Assembly: GCA_964476375.1 (NCBI GenBank)
Contig: CAYYZW010000018.1
Coordinates: 1 to 38,963, forward strand
Source of the DNA: SAT2750 sp964476375
GTDB lineage: Bacteria; Planctomycetota; Planctomycetia; Pirellulales; Pirellulaceae
Direction of reading: 5' to 3'
Length of the DNA stretch: 38,963 nt
Part shown: positions 1-8,493 of the stretch, in pieces
Layout of the letters: the number at the start of each line of letters is the position of its first letter
How positions within the stretch are numbered: position 1 is the first letter of the stretch
Position numbers and translations under genes: made by a program
Notes under the pieces: model-generated
Database searches by the model: none
What the model saw: the letters and a program-made list of their open reading frames with translations, nothing else
What the model was told of the DNA's origin: nothing

Positions 1-1850
1 TCACCCTGGCCATTTCCGTTCTCTCTCTCGTCCCCCTTCTCCTCCTTGCCATTCCCCTTGTCGGGGTCGTCCCCCTTCTCTCCCGGGTCATTCCCCTTGT
101 CGGTGTCGTCTCCCTTCTCTCCCGGATCATTCCCCTTGTCACCGTCGTTTGGTTGCTGTGGCTTTTCCGCTCCCGCCTTTCCGTCATCAGGTTTTTCAGG
201 CTCGCGAGCTGCCGTGGCCGGGTTTTCCGCTTCGGTCACCAGGATGGTTACTTTTCTTGTTTCCGAGATATTGGGTGCTGCCTGATCGAAACCGGATCGA
301 CGATTATCCTCTGCCACCAGCTGGAAAGTAAAAGTCTCACCGGGTTTGAGTCCCAGTTCGGCAGGTCGCAGGAAAAATTGCTTCAGGAACTGGCCATCCA
401 TCCCCTCGGGATCATCCAGGAGTGGTGTTTTGATGAGCATGCGATCGTCCCTGACCAGGACCCGGGAGAGCCCGAAATCCGGGTCGATAGCCCGGACTTC
501 CACAGGCAGGCTGCCATCAAGAGGGACTTCGACCTCCGCCACCTGGGGAGCAAGCAATTCGATTTCCGGTGGCAGATCCCGTGTGACCTCGATGCGATGT
601 CGAATGGGGGATTCACTTGAAATTCCCTGTTCGTTAACGAACACCAGTTCGTATCCACGAAACCGTTGGCTGCGGCGATCCTCGTTGAGTTCCAGCAGCA
701 GGGCTGCCCGGGTGTCCAGTTCATCGAAATCCATCCCCCGCTGCAGCGGTCGGCCCTTGTCGCTGGAATAGAGGTTCAGATAGGCGGACCGAATGGCCTG
801 GTTTGCCCTGCCATGGATGATCACCCGCGTTCCCTCGATGGCCGAGATGTCAGCCTGGTCGGTGAAGGTCCGTGGAGGCAGGCCGGTATAGAGAGGGTAT
901 TTGTGCTCGACTCGCTGGACAACAATCGTGGGAGTGGGGATGACAGTTAACTGGAATTCAGTGGAGACAGCATCCCCCGCTGTTATTTGGTAGACGACGT
1001 CCTGCTGGATTCCATCTTCTCCGGGAGGAAATGCCAGCCTGTAAATCGTTGGCTGGTCGGTTCGCTGCATGGGAAGGTGCTGATCGACCAGTTGTCCATC
1101 GACCCTGCTATAGACGCAGAGAACCTGGTCCTGATCTGCCAGGCCCCTTATCTGTGCCGTGATTTCGAGGGTTTCGGAAAAAAAGACATCACTCGTTCCC
1201 GGTGTGACCTTGAGGATCTCCACTCGCGAGGGACGGGAGATATTTCCCCATGGCGCCATCATGCGGTGGAAGGTCTGGAGGGGGCTTTTGGGAGAGAGAA
1301 CCAGGTATGCCGCAAAACAGCCAAGTACCAGGACAAGCAGGTAACCGCTCTTCAGGAGCCGGCGGTGATCCACGAATTGCTGGTCTGGGTCCTCGTTCAG
1401 CTGGGTTGCTGTTGTCTGGCCGAGTGCTCCCAGCACGGACAGGTGGACATGCTGGGGCTTGCCTCGCAGGAGAACATAATTGATCAGGCCGTTCTTGAGT
1501 GATGGCATTGACTGTTCGATCTGCTGAGCCGCGTAGAGGGGATTGATGCGCCATATCAGCAGCGGGAAGATTCGAAAGAACAGTCCATGGACGACGACCG
1601 TTCCCAGCAGGAGCAGGGCACCCCAGCGTCCCCAGGTCGGCAGCGAGATGACCCAGTGATCGACCAGGGCCACGGCCAGTACCACGACCAGGATGCGGAT
1701 GACAATCTGCATCAGCGAAATTGCCAGGTCCATGATTCGAACCTGTCCGCGTGTTCGCTTCAGCTGTAAATTCACGTGGGCATCGAATGACTCCAGCGCC
1801 GCGCGATGGCGGTCTGCCGTCGTCGATTGAGGGGCCGTGCTGGAGGACAT
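1..1850 (-). CDS. Large membrane protein, DUF4175-like (5' part, runs off window)
   Basis: A minus-strand frame opens with ATG at 1850 and stays open to the window edge, giving about 616 residues of an incomplete protein. The N-terminus is charged. Three hydrophobic stretches follow, around residues 42-66, 78-98 and 168-185. After them comes a long beta-rich region (about 200-540) resembling the extracytoplasmic part of large planctomycete proteins annotated as DUF4175 or 'circumsporozoite-like membrane associated'. From about residue 548 the sequence becomes low-complexity and charged (Gly, Asp, Lys, Asn, Glu, Pro) with three 13-residue repeats. By family knowledge such genes often sit beside MoxR/DUF58/VWA genes, which would lie outside the window. 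Function is unknown; a cell-envelope role is inferred. The coding frame is certain; the family name is less so. Confidence 0.75.
   Translation of the reverse strand, partial: MSSSTAPQSTTADRHRAALESFDAHVNLQLKRTRGQVRIMDLAISLMQIVIRILVVVLAVALVDHWVISLPTWGRWGALLLLGTVVVHGLFFRIFPLLIWRINPLYAAQQIEQSMPSLKNGLINYVLLRGKPQHVHLSVLGALGQTTATQLNEDPDQQFVDHRRLLKSGYLLVLVLGCFAAYLVLSPKSPLQTFHRMMAPWGNISRPSRVEILKVTPGTSDVFFSETLEITAQIRGLADQDQVLCVYSRVDGQLVDQHLPMQRTDQPTIYRLAFPPGEDGIQQDVVYQITAGDAVSTEFQLTVIPTPTIVVQRVEHKYPLYTGLPPRTFTDQADISAIEGTRVIIHGRANQAIRSAYLNLYSSDKGRPLQRGMDFDELDTRAALLLELNEDRRSQRFRGYELVFVNEQGISSESPIRHRIEVTRDLPPEIELLAPQVAEVEVPLDGSLPVEVRAIDPDFGLSRVLVRDDRMLIKTPLLDDPEGMDGQFLKQFFLRPAELGLKPGETFTFQLVAEDNRRSGFDQAAPNISETRKVTILVTEAENPATAAREPEKPDDGKAGAEKPQQPNDGDKGNDPGEKGDDTDKGNDPGEKGDDPDKGNGKEEKGDERENGNGQG
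32..148 (-). repeat. Three tandem 39-bp repeats inside the membrane-protein gene
   Basis: Units at 32-70, 71-109 and 110-148 are near-identical 39-bp copies. In the minus-strand reading frame each encodes a 13-residue Gly/Asp/Lys/Asn-rich unit of the type GDKGNDPGEKGDD. The length is a multiple of three, so copy-number change keeps the frame. The unit nearest the window edge has diverged (GKEEKGDERENGN-like). Confidence 0.85.
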
Positions 1851-2162
1851 GAGGCGGTTTCTTTCAGGGAGGTAGGCTCACACGGGAAGCGATTTTATCG
1901 TCCCAGCGTGATCGTCGTATTATTATAGACGATTCTCTTGCCCACGTTGTTCCCGAATAAAAGGTCTCTTTTGGGTTCCTGTTCTCCGTTCTGCCGGGGC
2001 GCCCCGGCAGGGAATTATAAGAGCCAGGGACGACAACCGATCCTGTCTCCATTATCATCGGACAGCAGGAGGGTGGTCGTTCAAGCCAGCTCGGCCGGCC
2101 AACGAACCAGAAGATCCCCTGGTTCCCATTTTCTTCTGTAAGTTGTTTGAAAACAGGGATTT
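1851..2162. other. Divergent intergenic region (312 bp)
   Basis: This gap separates the minus-strand membrane protein from the plus-strand dehydratase and should hold both promoters. Read on the minus strand, 1922-1927 is a perfect TATAAT, but no good -35 box lies at the expected distance. It sits inside an inverted repeat (ATCGTC at 1911-1916, GACGAT at 1928-1933). Further on, 1991-2010 is a perfect 20-bp palindrome. On the plus strand TATAAG occurs at 2015-2020. I see no small ORF or RNA gene. Confidence 0.45.
1991..2010. repeat. Perfect 20-bp GC-rich palindrome
   Basis: CTGCCGGGGCGCCCCGGCAG equals its own reverse complement. It lies between two divergent genes and has no T-run on either side, so it is not a standard intrinsic terminator. 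It could be a dimeric regulator site or a cruciform/hairpin in the leader of the downstream dehydratase gene. The sequence is certain; the role is not known. Confidence 0.6.
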
Positions 2163-3731
2163 GTGTCGGAAAATATTATCATGACCAGTTCACTGAATCC
2201 CGAGATCATTCGCCTTCATCTTGATGACAACGTCGTGGTTGCTCTTCGTCACCTGGAAGAAGGGGCGACGGTGGGTGACGGGATCGAGCAGCTGGAGCCT
2301 GTCGAGATGATCCGCCCGGGTCACAAGATGGCTAACCAGCCGATTTCAACGGGCCAGACAATTGTCAAGTATGGCCAGCCAATTGGTGTGGCCAAGGAGG
2401 ATATTGCTCCCGGCGAGTGGGTGCATGTTCACAATGTTGCCAACATTGAGAGGACCCAGCATTACGAGAAGGCGACCTCTGTCCCCCCGGATCCCGCTCC
2501 GATCAGGGACCGGACTTTTATGGGATATCGCCGGGCGGATGGAAAGGCGGGGACACGGAACTACATTGGCGTCATTTCCAATGTGAATTGCTCTGCCTCG
2601 GTTGCCAATTACATTGCCCGGCGATTTGACGAGTCCTTGCTTGTGGACTACCCCCAGGTGGACGGGGTTGTGGCTTTTACCCACGGGGAGGGCTGCGGGA
2701 TGGAGTACAACGGGCAGAAGCACCAGATGCTGGCCCGTGTGCTGGGTGGGATTGCCCGGCATCCGAATATTGGTGCCTACCTGATTGTCGGCCTGGGATG
2801 TGAACAGAGTACCATCGGCTACCTGGTGGATACCCAGAGGCTGGTGCAGATTGGTGGCACGCAGTCGCCATCCGCTGGCCCCCCGGTCCTCTCGATGCAG
2901 GATGTCGGTGGAACACTCAAGACCGTCGAAGCGGGAGTCGCGAAGCTGGTGGAATTACTGCCACGGGCAAACGATGTGCAACGAGAAGAGATCCCGGCAA
3001 GTGAGATCATACTGGGGACCGAGTGTGGTGGATCTGATGGTAATTCCGGGATCACAGCCAACCCGGCACTGGGTGTTGCCAGTGACCTGCTGGTGGCCTG
3101 TGGGGGGACATCGATTCTGGCGGAAACCCCGGAGATCTACGGGGCCGAGCATCTGCTGACAATCAAGTCACGATCGGTGGAAGTGGCAGACAAGCTGCTG
3201 GATCGGATCAAGTGGTGGGAATGGTACGCGGGCGTGTTTGACGGTGAGATGGACAATAATCCGACGGTAGGAAACAAGGAGGGGGGCCTGACAACAATCG
3301 TGGAAAAATCCCTCGGCGCGGTAGCCAAGGGAGGTTCCACGGCGCTGGTCGATGTGTACGAGTATGCCGAGCAGGTTACCAAGCGTGGTTTCGTGATCAT
3401 GGATACCCCCGGTTTTGATCCGCCCAGTGTGACGGGAATGGTGGCAGGGGGGGCCAACGTGGTGGTTTTTACAACCGGGCGTGGTAGCTGTTTTGGATGC
3501 AAGCCGACACCGTCGATCAAGGTGGCAACCAACTCCGCCATGTACGAGCGGATGATAGACGATATGGATATCAATGCAGGAGAGGTACTGGAAGGAAAAT
3601 CAGTCGAGCAGCTCGGCCATGAAATGTTCGACGAGATCCTCGAGGTTGCCAGCGGCAAGCAGACCAAGAGCGAGCAGCACGGCATCGGAGACGAGGAGTT
3701 TGTTCCCTGGACGGTGGGAGCTCAACTCTAG
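2163..3731 (+). CDS. GarD/UxaA-family sugar-acid dehydratase
   Basis: The 522-residue product matches the full-length galactarate/altronate dehydratase family: an N-terminal SAF domain (about residues 10-90), a linker, then the catalytic domain starting at GYRRADGKAGTRNY (about 121). Family motifs seen include HGEGCGMEYNG, ECGGSDGNSGITANPALG, TTGRGSCFG and DDMDINAGEVLEG. These cytoplasmic enzymes dehydrate hexarates or hexonates to 2-keto-3-deoxy acids with a bound divalent metal, feeding sugar-acid catabolism. Length and motif pattern are nearer GarD than UxaA, but the substrate cannot be fixed from sequence. The GTG at 2163 has AGGGA at 2155-2159 with a tight 3-nt spacer; an in-frame ATG at 2181 is the alternative start. 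The gene stands alone, converging on lpxK with a 13-bp gap. Confidence 0.9.
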   Translation: MSENIIMTSSLNPEIIRLHLDDNVVVALRHLEEGATVGDGIEQLEPVEMIRPGHKMANQPISTGQTIVKYGQPIGVAKEDIAPGEWVHVHNVANIERTQHYEKATSVPPDPAPIRDRTFMGYRRADGKAGTRNYIGVISNVNCSASVANYIARRFDESLLVDYPQVDGVVAFTHGEGCGMEYNGQKHQMLARVLGGIARHPNIGAYLIVGLGCEQSTIGYLVDTQRLVQIGGTQSPSAGPPVLSMQDVGGTLKTVEAGVAKLVELLPRANDVQREEIPASEIILGTECGGSDGNSGITANPALGVASDLLVACGGTSILAETPEIYGAEHLLTIKSRSVEVADKLLDRIKWWEWYAGVFDGEMDNNPTVGNKEGGLTTIVEKSLGAVAKGGSTALVDVYEYAEQVTKRGFVIMDTPGFDPPSVTGMVAGGANVVVFTTGRGSCFGCKPTPSIKVATNSAMYERMIDDMDINAGEVLEGKSVEQLGHEMFDEILEVASGKQTKSEQHGIGDEEFVPWTVGAQL

Positions 3732-3744
3732 AAGTTCCCTGGGA

Positions 3745-4815
3745 TCATCTGTCGACCGGTTCGACCATCAGCACGATCGATTCCAGGTAGGCTTCAAGAT
3801 CCGCTCGTCCCTGGAGAATATCCATTTCGATTGTCATGGCCCACAGTGGCAGGCCTCCAAGCCGGCTGATCTGTAAACGGACAAGGTCCTTTCCGGTACA
3901 GATGAGTGCCTCCGCCTGGGGATGCGATTTGACCCATTCATCCAGTTCATCGATCTCCTGCCGGCTGAAGCGGTGATGATCCGGAAACTGGCGGTTTGCA
4001 GTCACGTGCATGCCCGCCTGCTGGAGCGAATCGTGAAAGGCCCGGGGATTGCCGATTCCACTGACGGCCAGCACCTGTTTCCCTTCCAGTGATTGAAGCG
4101 GTGCCGTCGTGCCGTCGGTAGCGAGCAGTTCCCTGGGACGATGCTGCAGCTGCAATACCGGGATACCGGGAGCGAGTTGCTGCAGTCGTTGCAGTGTCGC
4201 TTGCAGCGAGGCATCGGAAACCTGGTCCGAGCGGGTGACACCGACGAGGCCGGCCCGACGAAGTTCACGGGCAGATTCTCTCAGCAGACCCCGTGGCAGC
4301 TGGAACCCCGTTCCAAAAGGTTCGGTGGCATCCACCAGCACGATGTCCAGGTCACGGTGAATGCGGCGGTGTTGAAAGGCATCGTCCAGGACGATGACCT
4401 GGGTGTCGTGCTCGGACATGGCGTCCTGGGCAGCAGCGACGCGGTCGGGATTCTGCAGGTGAGGCAGAGCAGGAAGCATCTGTTCCAGTTCCAGGGCCTC
4501 GTCATTTGCTTCCCCGTCCCGGGCTCCATAGCCACGGCTGACCAGGGTGACAAGCAGTTCTCGGTCGTGAAGCCAGCGAGCCAGCCAGGCGACCATCGGA
4601 GTCTTGCCCGTTCCCCCGGTGGTAATATTGCCCACGGAAATGACCGGCACATCGACCTCTCGCGTCCGTCGCCAGCCGAGATTGAAAAGCCGGTTGCGCG
4701 ACCAGCTTGTCAGGGCATAGGGGATCATCAGCAGCCAGAGCAGGCCGCGCAGCAGCGCAGCAAGCGGGCCTTTCTTTTCCCTGCGAATGAGCCTGAGGTA
4801 AGAAGAGCGTTTCAT
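3745..4815 (-). CDS. lpxK: Tetraacyldisaccharide 4'-kinase LpxK
   Basis: LpxK phosphorylates the 4' position of the lipid A disaccharide precursor with ATP at the inner face of the cytoplasmic membrane. The 356-residue protein has the expected N-terminal hydrophobic/amphipathic segment (about 18-36), the atypical Walker A GNITTGGTGKTPM (62-74), and the DDAFQHR signature (144-150) in the kinase core. Length is normal for the family. It is the downstream gene of a pair with the SDR gene (18-bp gap), and an LPS-type glycosyltransferase starts divergently beyond that, so the region is an envelope-polysaccharide locus. Its presence shows the organism builds lipid A. Confidence 0.95.
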   Translation of the reverse strand: MKRSSYLRLIRREKKGPLAALLRGLLWLLMIPYALTSWSRNRLFNLGWRRTREVDVPVISVGNITTGGTGKTPMVAWLARWLHDRELLVTLVSRGYGARDGEANDEALELEQMLPALPHLQNPDRVAAAQDAMSEHDTQVIVLDDAFQHRRIHRDLDIVLVDATEPFGTGFQLPRGLLRESARELRRAGLVGVTRSDQVSDASLQATLQRLQQLAPGIPVLQLQHRPRELLATDGTTAPLQSLEGKQVLAVSGIGNPRAFHDSLQQAGMHVTANRQFPDHHRFSRQEIDELDEWVKSHPQAEALICTGKDLVRLQISRLGGLPLWAMTIEMDILQGRADLEAYLESIVLMVEPVDR

Positions 4816-4833
4816 CGAGAGACAGCACTCCCC

Positions 4834-5583
4834 TCACATCTTCAGTCGCTTGAAGATCCACTCGGGGATATTCCTGACGATACACATGATGCAGCGCCAG
4901 TACCCGGGGGTATAAAGCACGTTTTTCCTGCGGCGAATGGCACGATCAATATCACGGCCCACCCGCTCGGCCGTCGTGCTCAGCAGTGAGGGAGATTTCC
5001 CGATTCCTCGAGTCATGGGTGTATCGATCAGGCCCGGCTTGATGGTCAGGACGTGGATCCCGCGGGGGTATAGCCTGTTGCGGAGTCCATCGAGATAGGC
5101 AGTCAATCCCGCCTTGGTTGCCCCGTAAATAAAGTTGCTTTGTCGGCCACGTTCACCGGCAACCGAGGAGATCGCACCAAGGTAACCACGCCCCAGCGTC
5201 GTGAAACGATCTGCCAGCAGGTTCAGCATCGAGATACTGCCGGTCAGGTTCACCTCGATCATCTCCTCGCTCAGAGACCAGTTCTGTCCAGCCAGCTGCT
5301 GGTCGTGCAGCACCCCCTGGCAGAGTATCGCCCCCTGCAGGGACTCGTGAAAACATCCCATGGCCCGATCGACGAAGTCAGCGTGCTCGTCTACTTTTCT
5401 CGCATCCACCAGCTCCACCAGCACGCGGCACTCGTACCGGATCTCCAGGTCGCTGGCCATGGCATTGAGCTCTTCCTGATTCCGCCCAGCCAGGACCAGG
5501 TTGCAGCCGCGACGGGCAAGTCGCTGGGCAAGAACCCGGGCCACGGCGGAGGTGGCACCGACCAGTAGGACATTTTCGCTCAT
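4834..5583 (-). CDS. Short-chain dehydrogenase/reductase (DprE2-like)
   Basis: An NAD(P)-binding Rossmann enzyme of the SDR superfamily, 249 residues from the ATG at 5583. The nucleotide-binding motif is VGATSAVA near the N-terminus, the variant form seen in DprE2-like and related SDRs rather than the classical TGxxxGIG. The catalytic YGATK follows a Ser-rich AISSVAG strand, and KPGLIDTPM closes the core. The C-terminus is basic and amphipathic (residues about 215-249), suggesting membrane contact. A longer frame begins at 5613, but its ten extra residues precede the Rossmann strand and look non-coding. It is co-transcribed with lpxK, so action on an envelope sugar or lipid is plausible, but the substrate is unknown. 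Confidence 0.85.
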   Translation of the reverse strand: MSENVLLVGATSAVARVLAQRLARRGCNLVLAGRNQEELNAMASDLEIRYECRVLVELVDARKVDEHADFVDRAMGCFHESLQGAILCQGVLHDQQLAGQNWSLSEEMIEVNLTGSISMLNLLADRFTTLGRGYLGAISSVAGERGRQSNFIYGATKAGLTAYLDGLRNRLYPRGIHVLTIKPGLIDTPMTRGIGKSPSLLSTTAERVGRDIDRAIRRRKNVLYTPGYWRCIMCIVRNIPEWIFKRLKM

Positions 5584-5682
5584 GGCTCGCAGCTGCCTCG
5601 CGATGACTGGCAAGAGACGGCGGAGTTTAATTGACCCCCGCGACGGTGGTCAACAGGGAACCGGGGAGAGTGGACATTGGTC

Positions 5683-5711
5683 TTGGTGAAAGTTATGGCT
5701 CAGGATATAAA
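5683..5711 (+). promoter_or_regulatory. Candidate sigma-70-type promoter for the glycosyltransferase gene
   Basis: TTGGTG at 5683-5688 and TATAAA at 5706-5711 are separated by 17 bp, and lie 46 bp upstream of the best start codon. The -35 box is weak. Confidence 0.35.
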
Positions 5712-5756
5712 CCGGCGTTGAAAACAACCTCCTTCAAGCCGTTCAAGGAAGAACGC

Positions 5757-6572
5757 ATGCGGCCAAAACTTACTGTGTTGATCCCCTGCAAGGATGAAGA
5801 GAAGAATATTCGCGCCTGTATCGAATCGGTCCTGCCGGTGGCTGATGAGGTTCTGGTCGCCGACTCCGGCTCCACCGACCGGACGATGGATATTGCCCGT
5901 GAACTTGGCTGCCGGATCATCGAGCGCGAGTATCGTTACTCCGGCGACTTCAAGAACTGGGCGATTCCGCAGGCGGACTCTCCCTGGGTCCTGATCATGG
6001 ATGCCGATGAGCGGCTTACCGAGCCGCTGGTGAAGGAGATCCAGGAAGTACTGGAAAATCCACGCAAGGACGGGTACTGGATTTTCCGCCGCAATTATTT
6101 CATGGGGCACCTGGTCCGTTTCAGTGGCTGGCAGAATGACAGTGTATTACGGCTTTTCAAGCGGGACCTGGGGTCTTACGTGGGAGACACCGACCATGCC
6201 GAGGTCCAGGTTTCCACCGGCAAGGATGGTCGCCTGAAGAACAGGATGCTGCATTACAGCTGGTGGAGTTACGAGCAGTGTTTCGCCAAGATGCATCGCT
6301 ATTCCACTTTCCAGGCTGCCCGCTGGCATGAACAGGGACGGAAGGTAAGTCGGGCGAGCATGTTTTTCCGGGCTCCACTGCGTTTCCTGCAAACTTATTT
6401 TCTCCGCCTGGGATTTCTCGATGGGATTGCCGGTGTCCAGGTTTGTGCCCTCACCGCTTTCTACTCCTTCATGAAGCAGGCCCGCCTGTGGGAACTTCAA
6501 CATGCGGTTCCGCAGCCGGATCCCGAGGCCCATCATGCCGGGGATCAAGAGGACGACATCCGTGCCGCCTGA
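5757..6572 (+). CDS. Family 2 glycosyltransferase, WaaE/KdtX-like
   Basis: A GT-A fold glycosyltransferase likely transferring a sugar from a nucleotide donor to LPS core or another envelope glycan at the cytoplasmic membrane. Seen: the N-terminal TVLIPCKDEEKNIRAC strand, VADSGSTDRT, the metal-binding DADE (LIMDADERL), the YFMGHLVRFSGW region typical of the WaaE/KdtX subgroup, and a C-terminal hydrophobic segment. The start is the ATG at 5757, with AAGGAAG at 5745-5751 and a 5-nt spacer; the in-frame extension to 5631 overlaps the likely promoter and has no homology-like content. The protein is 271 residues, normal for the group. It is transcribed away from the lpxK/SDR pair. Confidence 0.88.
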   Translation: MRPKLTVLIPCKDEEKNIRACIESVLPVADEVLVADSGSTDRTMDIARELGCRIIEREYRYSGDFKNWAIPQADSPWVLIMDADERLTEPLVKEIQEVLENPRKDGYWIFRRNYFMGHLVRFSGWQNDSVLRLFKRDLGSYVGDTDHAEVQVSTGKDGRLKNRMLHYSWWSYEQCFAKMHRYSTFQAARWHEQGRKVSRASMFFRAPLRFLQTYFLRLGFLDGIAGVQVCALTAFYSFMKQARLWELQHAVPQPDPEAHHAGDQEDDIRAA

Positions 6573-6674
6573 ACGGGCCTCGATCCGGGTCCTGGAGTAC
6601 CTCACCCCGCTTCCATCCTTCGCTTATAATGGCAGGATCGGCTGGTCTGTTGGTTGATTTCCCAGGTGCTTGTG

Positions 6675-7781
6675 ATGAATGAAAACGGGACGGCAACGAT
6701 CATTCGTGATCCAGCCGATAAAGCACTGGAGCAGCTCTGCCAGCAGCTGGCAGGGTGTTCCGACTCGCTGCTCGGAGCCGGGCCGGATGGCATGCCCTCC
6801 TGGCCCCGCGAACAACTGGATTTATGTGGCCGCTACGGCGTTTACGAGTGGTTCCTCGATCCGGTTGCGGGGGGGCAGGGATGGAGTGATGTGGACCTGG
6901 TAAAAGGTTACCTGGCATTAAGTGCTGCCTGCCTGTCAACCACTTTTATTATCACCCAGCGGACCGGGGCCTGCCGGCGGATTGCCGGAAGCGGGAACGA
7001 GTTTGCCTGTCGGCACCTGTTGCCCGGCCTGGTGACAGGAGAGACCTTTTCCACCGTTGGGCTCTCTCACCTGACGACCAGCCATCGCCACCTTGGGCGG
7101 CCGGTTTTGCGTGCAGAGCAGACCAGCGGTGGATTCCTGCTTGACGGGTTCAGTCCCTGGGTGACCGGCGCGACCATGGCAGACTCGATCGTGGTAGGTG
7201 CCACGCTGGAGGATGGACACCAGGTACTGATTGTTGTCCCCACAGATCACGAGAACGTGGAAGTCCATCCGCCGGTCCAGCTGATGGCGCTCTCCTCCAG
7301 CCATACCGGGCGGGTCGACTTTCATGGCGTCGAGGTCAGCCGGGACTGGCTGCTGGCCGGGCCGGCCGAGAATGTCATGTCGCAGGCCATAGGTGCCAAT
7401 CCAGGTGGCCTGCAGACCTCGACCCTGGCGGTGGGTCTTGCCGACGCGGCACTCCATTTTCTTGAAGAGGAAGTGAAAAATCGGCCGGACCTGGAGGAAG
7501 CGACCAGGACCATGCGCGGGCAGTGGCAGCAGCTCTACATGGATCTGCTTGCCGGGGTTGCCGGGGATTCCTCCTGCACGAAAGAACAGATCCGGTCCCG
7601 GGCCAATCACATGGCACTCAACAGTAGCCAGGCTGCCCTGGCTGCGGCCAAGGGAGCCGGCTATGTGAGTGGTCACGATGCCGGTCGCTGGTGCCGTGAG
7701 GCGATGTTCTTCCTGGTCTGGAGTTGCCCGCAACCGGTGATGAATGCACACTTGTGCCAGTTGGCAGGATTGATTGATTAA
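6675..7781 (+). CDS. Acyl-CoA dehydrogenase-family protein
   Basis: A 368-residue protein with the general layout of FAD-dependent acyl-CoA dehydrogenases: N-terminal helical domain with YGVYEWFLDPVAGGQGW, a central beta domain (GLSHLTTSH to a WVTGATMAD strand, normally contacting flavin), and a C-terminal helical bundle. Several family hallmarks are weak: the usual arginine-rich C-terminal motif and catalytic Glu are not obvious, so it may be a divergent or non-fatty-acyl member. The ATG at 6675 has AGGTG at 6664-6668; a TTG at 6654 is in frame but unlikely. TATAAT at 6625-6630 suits a -10 box, though no clear -35 accompanies it. cysC follows 33 bp downstream, so the two are probably co-transcribed. 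Confidence 0.7.
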   Translation: MNENGTATIIRDPADKALEQLCQQLAGCSDSLLGAGPDGMPSWPREQLDLCGRYGVYEWFLDPVAGGQGWSDVDLVKGYLALSAACLSTTFIITQRTGACRRIAGSGNEFACRHLLPGLVTGETFSTVGLSHLTTSHRHLGRPVLRAEQTSGGFLLDGFSPWVTGATMADSIVVGATLEDGHQVLIVVPTDHENVEVHPPVQLMALSSSHTGRVDFHGVEVSRDWLLAGPAENVMSQAIGANPGGLQTSTLAVGLADAALHFLEEEVKNRPDLEEATRTMRGQWQQLYMDLLAGVAGDSSCTKEQIRSRANHMALNSSQAALAAAKGAGYVSGHDAGRWCREAMFFLVWSCPQPVMNAHLCQLAGLID

Positions 7782-7814
7782 CCCCTGTGGGGCGTGAAAA
7801 CAGGACCTGGGCTG

Positions 7815-8480
7815 ATGGAAGAAACCGACCTTACATGGCATGAACCCTCGGTGTCGCGCGAGAAGCGCCAGCAGCTGATGGGCCATCGCGGATGCGTTGC
7901 CTGGTTTACCGGGCTAAGTGGCTCGGGCAAGAGTACTGTTGCCAACCTGGTCGACGTCCGTTTACATGGCCAGGGCATTCATTCCTTCCTGCTCGACGGG
8001 GATAATGTTCGGCATGGACTGACCGCCAGCGAGCAGATGCTCGCGGGACGAGGAGAGGAATTTTCCAGCCGGTTTGGGCTTGGATTTTCCTCGCAGGATC
8101 GCGAGGAAAATATCCGCCGCGTGGGGGCTGCGGCCGAGCTGTTTGCCTCGGCAGGAATTGTCACCCTGGTGGCCCTGGTGAGCCCCTACCGGAAAGACCG
8201 GGATACCGTCCGGCGGCAGATCTGTGAACAGCTTGGTGATGATGCGTTCCTGGAAATTTTCATGGATACATCACTGGCAACCTGTGAAGAACGAGACCCC
8301 AAGGGACTCTACAGGAAGGCCCGGGCAGGGGAACTGGAACGCATGACAGGGATTGACGATCCCTATGAACCTCCCGAGAAGCCGGAAGTTCATCTGCAGG
8401 GAGATGGGTTCTCCGCCCAGGAACTGGCCGACCAGGTCGTTGCGGTGCTTCTTAAGGTCGCAGGTAGGACAGCCAGCTAA
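7815..8480 (+). CDS. cysC: Adenylylsulfate kinase CysC with an insertion
   Basis: APS kinase: ATP + adenylylsulfate gives PAPS, used for sulfate assimilation or sulfation. The 221-residue protein (ATG 7815; a GTG at 7794 is in frame) shows Walker A GLSGSGKST (about 33-41), the LDGDNVRHGL substrate loop, REENIRRVG, and DPKGLYRKARAGE near the C-terminus. Between HGL and LGFS there are about 17 extra residues (TASEQMLAGRGEEFSSRF) compared with E. coli CysC, in the mobile region next to the active site. From memory, similar insertions occur in other planctomycete copies. No CysD/CysN or PAPS reductase is present here. In planctomycetes PAPS may serve sulfated glycan metabolism; that is inference. 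Confidence 0.93.
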   Translation: MEETDLTWHEPSVSREKRQQLMGHRGCVAWFTGLSGSGKSTVANLVDVRLHGQGIHSFLLDGDNVRHGLTASEQMLAGRGEEFSSRFGLGFSSQDREENIRRVGAAAELFASAGIVTLVALVSPYRKDRDTVRRQICEQLGDDAFLEIFMDTSLATCEERDPKGLYRKARAGELERMTGIDDPYEPPEKPEVHLQGDGFSAQELADQVVAVLLKVAGRTAS

Positions 8481-8493
8481 CTTCTCCCGGCCG

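Noticed and set aside
1991..2010. Intrinsic terminator at the 20-bp palindrome
   Set aside because: No T-run follows on either strand and no gene ends near it; both flanking genes start from this gap.
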